Shown here piece by piece: positions 31,124 through 33,301 of a stretch of DNA of 33,301 nt (positions within the stretch are counted from its first letter, which is position 1; every line of letters begins with the position of its first letter). The stretch is from Condylostoma magnum. Its lineage: Eukaryota; Ciliophora; Heterotrichea; Heterotrichida; Condylostomatidae. The DNA lies in NCBI GenBank assembly GCA_920105805.1, contig CAKKTI010000235.1, positions 1-33,301 of the forward strand, written 5' to 3'. Made by a program: the position numbers and the translations under genes. The notes under the pieces are model-generated. The model had not been told where the DNA came from and searched no databases. It was given only the letters and a program-made list of their open reading frames with translations.

Positions 31124-33301
31124 ATGCTCTTAATATTTCTACAAGCTTTTTATGCAATATAATCCTACCCAATCTAAATCATCAAGAAATTCAACCCTGT
31201 ATTCTATGATACAACTGAATCTCCAAGAGGAGAAGACCTTAAATATCCTCCTATTGAAATAACACTCGATAAAGAATTTTTCTATGAGTAAGAAGCCTCA
31301 TAAACTTTCAGCATCTCTTTCTTTATGCTAACAGGTTCCCCAATAGATTAAATAATTATTTAATTAAAGCAAGATTATGAGATACTATTTGACCTTAAAT
31401 GTGTTGAAAGTTGTTAAATATTATAACTTGATTGAACAGGCTATGCATAAGTGTAATCACTTCCATGCAGTGAAAAATCCAATCGGTATATAATGATATC
31501 TAAAAGCAATTCTTCTGTACAAATTTGTTGATCCTGTAGCGGTAGATTAGAATGTAATGAAAGTTAAGTTGAAAACATGATTTAAAAGTAAATTTTAGAC
31601 TCACAATTAGTAATTGCACTTGACTTTATGGGTGTTATTATGGATCTAATTTATCATAATGGAGAGGTTATATCTAAACAAATTCTATAAGATTATTACA
31701 ATGATAGGTACTAATGCTAGAATAAGATGGAAAATGGGATTTATTGCTCTTAGTATATTCCTTGATCTTTGAGAAGGTTTAGTGACTATGATTACAGTTT
31801 TTAACCATTTGAAATGAGAAAATATGATATATTGGTGAATTAAGAGGTTGTAAGAAATACTGGAGAATATCATATAACCACATTTTATCAACATGAATAA
31901 ATGAACGATTCTACACCTATAATAGATTTATAGAACTGGGAGTTGTCCTATTAATTACACCTTATGATTAATCATTAATATAATTTATATATTCGAGTAT
32001 GAAGATAAAAAGAGAAGAACCCTACTGAAACCTGGAATAGATGCGATTTTTATGAGTAAAACTTTGTTTTTCCCTTCGAATAAGGATAATGATACTTCAT
32101 AGGATTTGGAATCCAGCAAAACACTATAAAAATGACTTGAATATTGGTGAACTATCAATAGGAACTTATATAAAACACTATTATCAAGGAAGATGTAGTG
32201 TGTTTTGGATAATAAATTCCTATTTTAAGTGTTTTTGATTAAAACGACGCAGACTTTAAACTTTCTGGTGTAAGAATCTATTTCTAATTTTTAGATGATT
32301 CTTAGTTATTATAAATTATGTAATAAGGAATAAACTAAATTGTACAAAACTCATAACTAGATGGTTATGAGATAATAAGTTGCGATAAAGGTTATTTAAT
32401 GTAGTTAGGGTAATGTTTACCATGCTTTAATACTTGTGCTGATTGCTCTTAAAGATCGTATCGCGAATGCTCCGAATGCATATAAGAATACCACTTTAGT
32501 GAAATAAATAATAGCTGTATAAGTAGATGCCCAATTTGATACGTTTTAGATCAGAATAATCGGTGCATCGAAGAAGAATATTATCCACTTATTTTTGATC
32601 TATCTGGATAGATTATGGAAAGTAATGGATATTAAGCTGTTATGTAAGGTATAAAAGAACCTCTATATGTTCCTATTTAAGGTTATTATTTGGAAGAAAA
32701 ACAGAAAATTGTAATTGAAGACTCAAATCATATGAGTCCTTTCCTATTTACTGATTTTTGCATTTCTACTATGTTGATTATTTATAATGAAGATGTAATA
32801 TTCTAGATTGAGGATTGGTTGCAGTGGAGACTAATATCTACACCAAATGGTATGATGTTTTAGATAGATACCTTTGGATCGATTAACTAAAGCCTGAATT
32901 TTCACTATGAATTCCCAGTTAAGAATGCTAACTAATGAATAATGACTTAATTTTGTTTCAATGAAGCATAAGAAACCTTTAAAATAGCTATTGATAAAGA
33001 GATTTAGCTTTATTAAATGATAGGTTAACTAATAGACTTTTAATTTTTAATACATAGCTTTGGGAGTGATCAATTTAGTGGTATATTTTATTAGATTGTA
33101 TATCATAAAACTGCAGATTAAGATGTAATAGCAAAAGATCATCGATGTTTACAAAATCTTTCTCCTGATTTTAAAACTAGTAATTGTTTAGCTGAATGTG
33201 GGCAATTTTAAGACAGTTGCAGAGGATGCTAGTTAACATAAGATTTATGCTTTGAAATACAATGCGATACTATTAAAGGATTTGGTGAAAATGGGATTGC
33301 T
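31124..33301 (+). CDS. Secreted or surface Cys-rich protein, C-terminus outside window
   Basis: The 726 visible residues begin with a signal peptide (MLLIFLQAFYAI). The next 400 residues are rich in Tyr, Phe, Asn and aromatic beta-like strands (VICWSCSGRLEC-type Cys pairs, WNRCDFYEQNF, WYFIGFGIQ), suggesting an extracellular beta-sandwich array. A dense Cys block from about residue 431 (CLPCFNTCADCSQRS, CSECIQEYHF, CISRCPIWY) has the CxxC..CxxC spacing of furin-like or growth-factor-receptor Cys-rich repeats, common in ciliate surface proteins. More aromatic beta-like sequence follows, and a second Cys block (CLAECGQFQDSCRGC) lies at the window edge. The frame is open to the last base. A specific function cannot be assigned. 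Confidence 0.78.

Noticed and set aside
1-33301. Code in which TAA/TAG mean Glu and TGA means Trp (Blastocrithidia type)
   Set aside because: Conserved positions demand Gln: kinesin GQTGSGK, ARL3 WDIGGQ, TBC and eS4 contexts. Tiny introns and gene content also fit a ciliate.
1-33301. Mobile elements, virus-like elements, CRISPR arrays or telomeric ends
   Set aside because: No transposase, reverse transcriptase, capsid-like protein, terminal repeats, spaced repeats or ciliate telomere repeats were seen.

Overview
This 33.3 kb window is a gene-dense, AT-rich piece of a ciliate macronuclear genome, most probably a heterotrich close to Condylostoma. Conserved proteins can only be read if TAA and TAG are glutamine and TGA is tryptophan, yet all three codons also end genes (NCBI code 28 behaviour). 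Spliceosomal introns are tiny: 15 or 16 bp, GT..AG. Because no codon always stops translation, an ordinary ORF scan breaks nearly every gene. The models here come from translating by eye with TAA/TAG=Q and TGA=W and matching protein families. Stop choice is uncertain by a few codons in several genes.

Layout. 1-582 (-): kinesin-3 motor, running off the left edge. 1030-2049 (+): unrecognised basic protein. 2068-3264 (-): compact eIF4G-type MIF4G/MA3 protein. 3766-4548 (+): unrecognised basic protein. 4650-5693 (+): TBC Rab-GAP. 5759-7067 (-): coiled-coil protein. 7227-7712 (+): three-finger C2H2 protein. 7753-10842 (+): EF-hand plus WD40 protein. 11035-11355 (-): Alba. 11497-12099 (-): calcyphosin. 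12430-12994 (+): ARL3. 13214-13504 (-): small Cys-rich, Lys-rich protein. 13731-14303 (-): ankyrin protein with three 15-bp introns. 14308-15501 (+): GPR180/TMEM145-like seven-TM protein. 15546-18500 (-): fused DOMON / cytochrome b561 / cytochrome b5 / b5-reductase. 18999-20099 (-): DUSP-UBL protein without a protease domain. 20634-22400: two poorly resolved minus-strand loci around a tRNA-Ala(AGC). 22521-23129 (-): COQ9. 23424-25133 (+): Gln-rich coiled-coil protein. 25158-28454 (-): importin-5. 28495-29688 (-): Pelota. 29818-30609 (+): ribosomal protein eS4. 31124-33301 (+): secreted Cys-rich protein, running off the right edge.

The genes are mostly housekeeping and ciliary: translation and ribosome rescue (eIF4G, eS4, Pelota), nuclear import, ubiquinone synthesis, vesicle traffic, and a cilium/calcium group (kinesin-3, ARL3, calcyphosin, EF-hand-WD40). 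No mobile element, virus-like element or CRISPR was recognised. The main biological interest is the dual-use code, visible inside single conserved genes, together with very short distances between gene ends, repeated tandem TAG-TAA endings, and one unusually long multi-domain redox protein that could carry electrons across a membrane.
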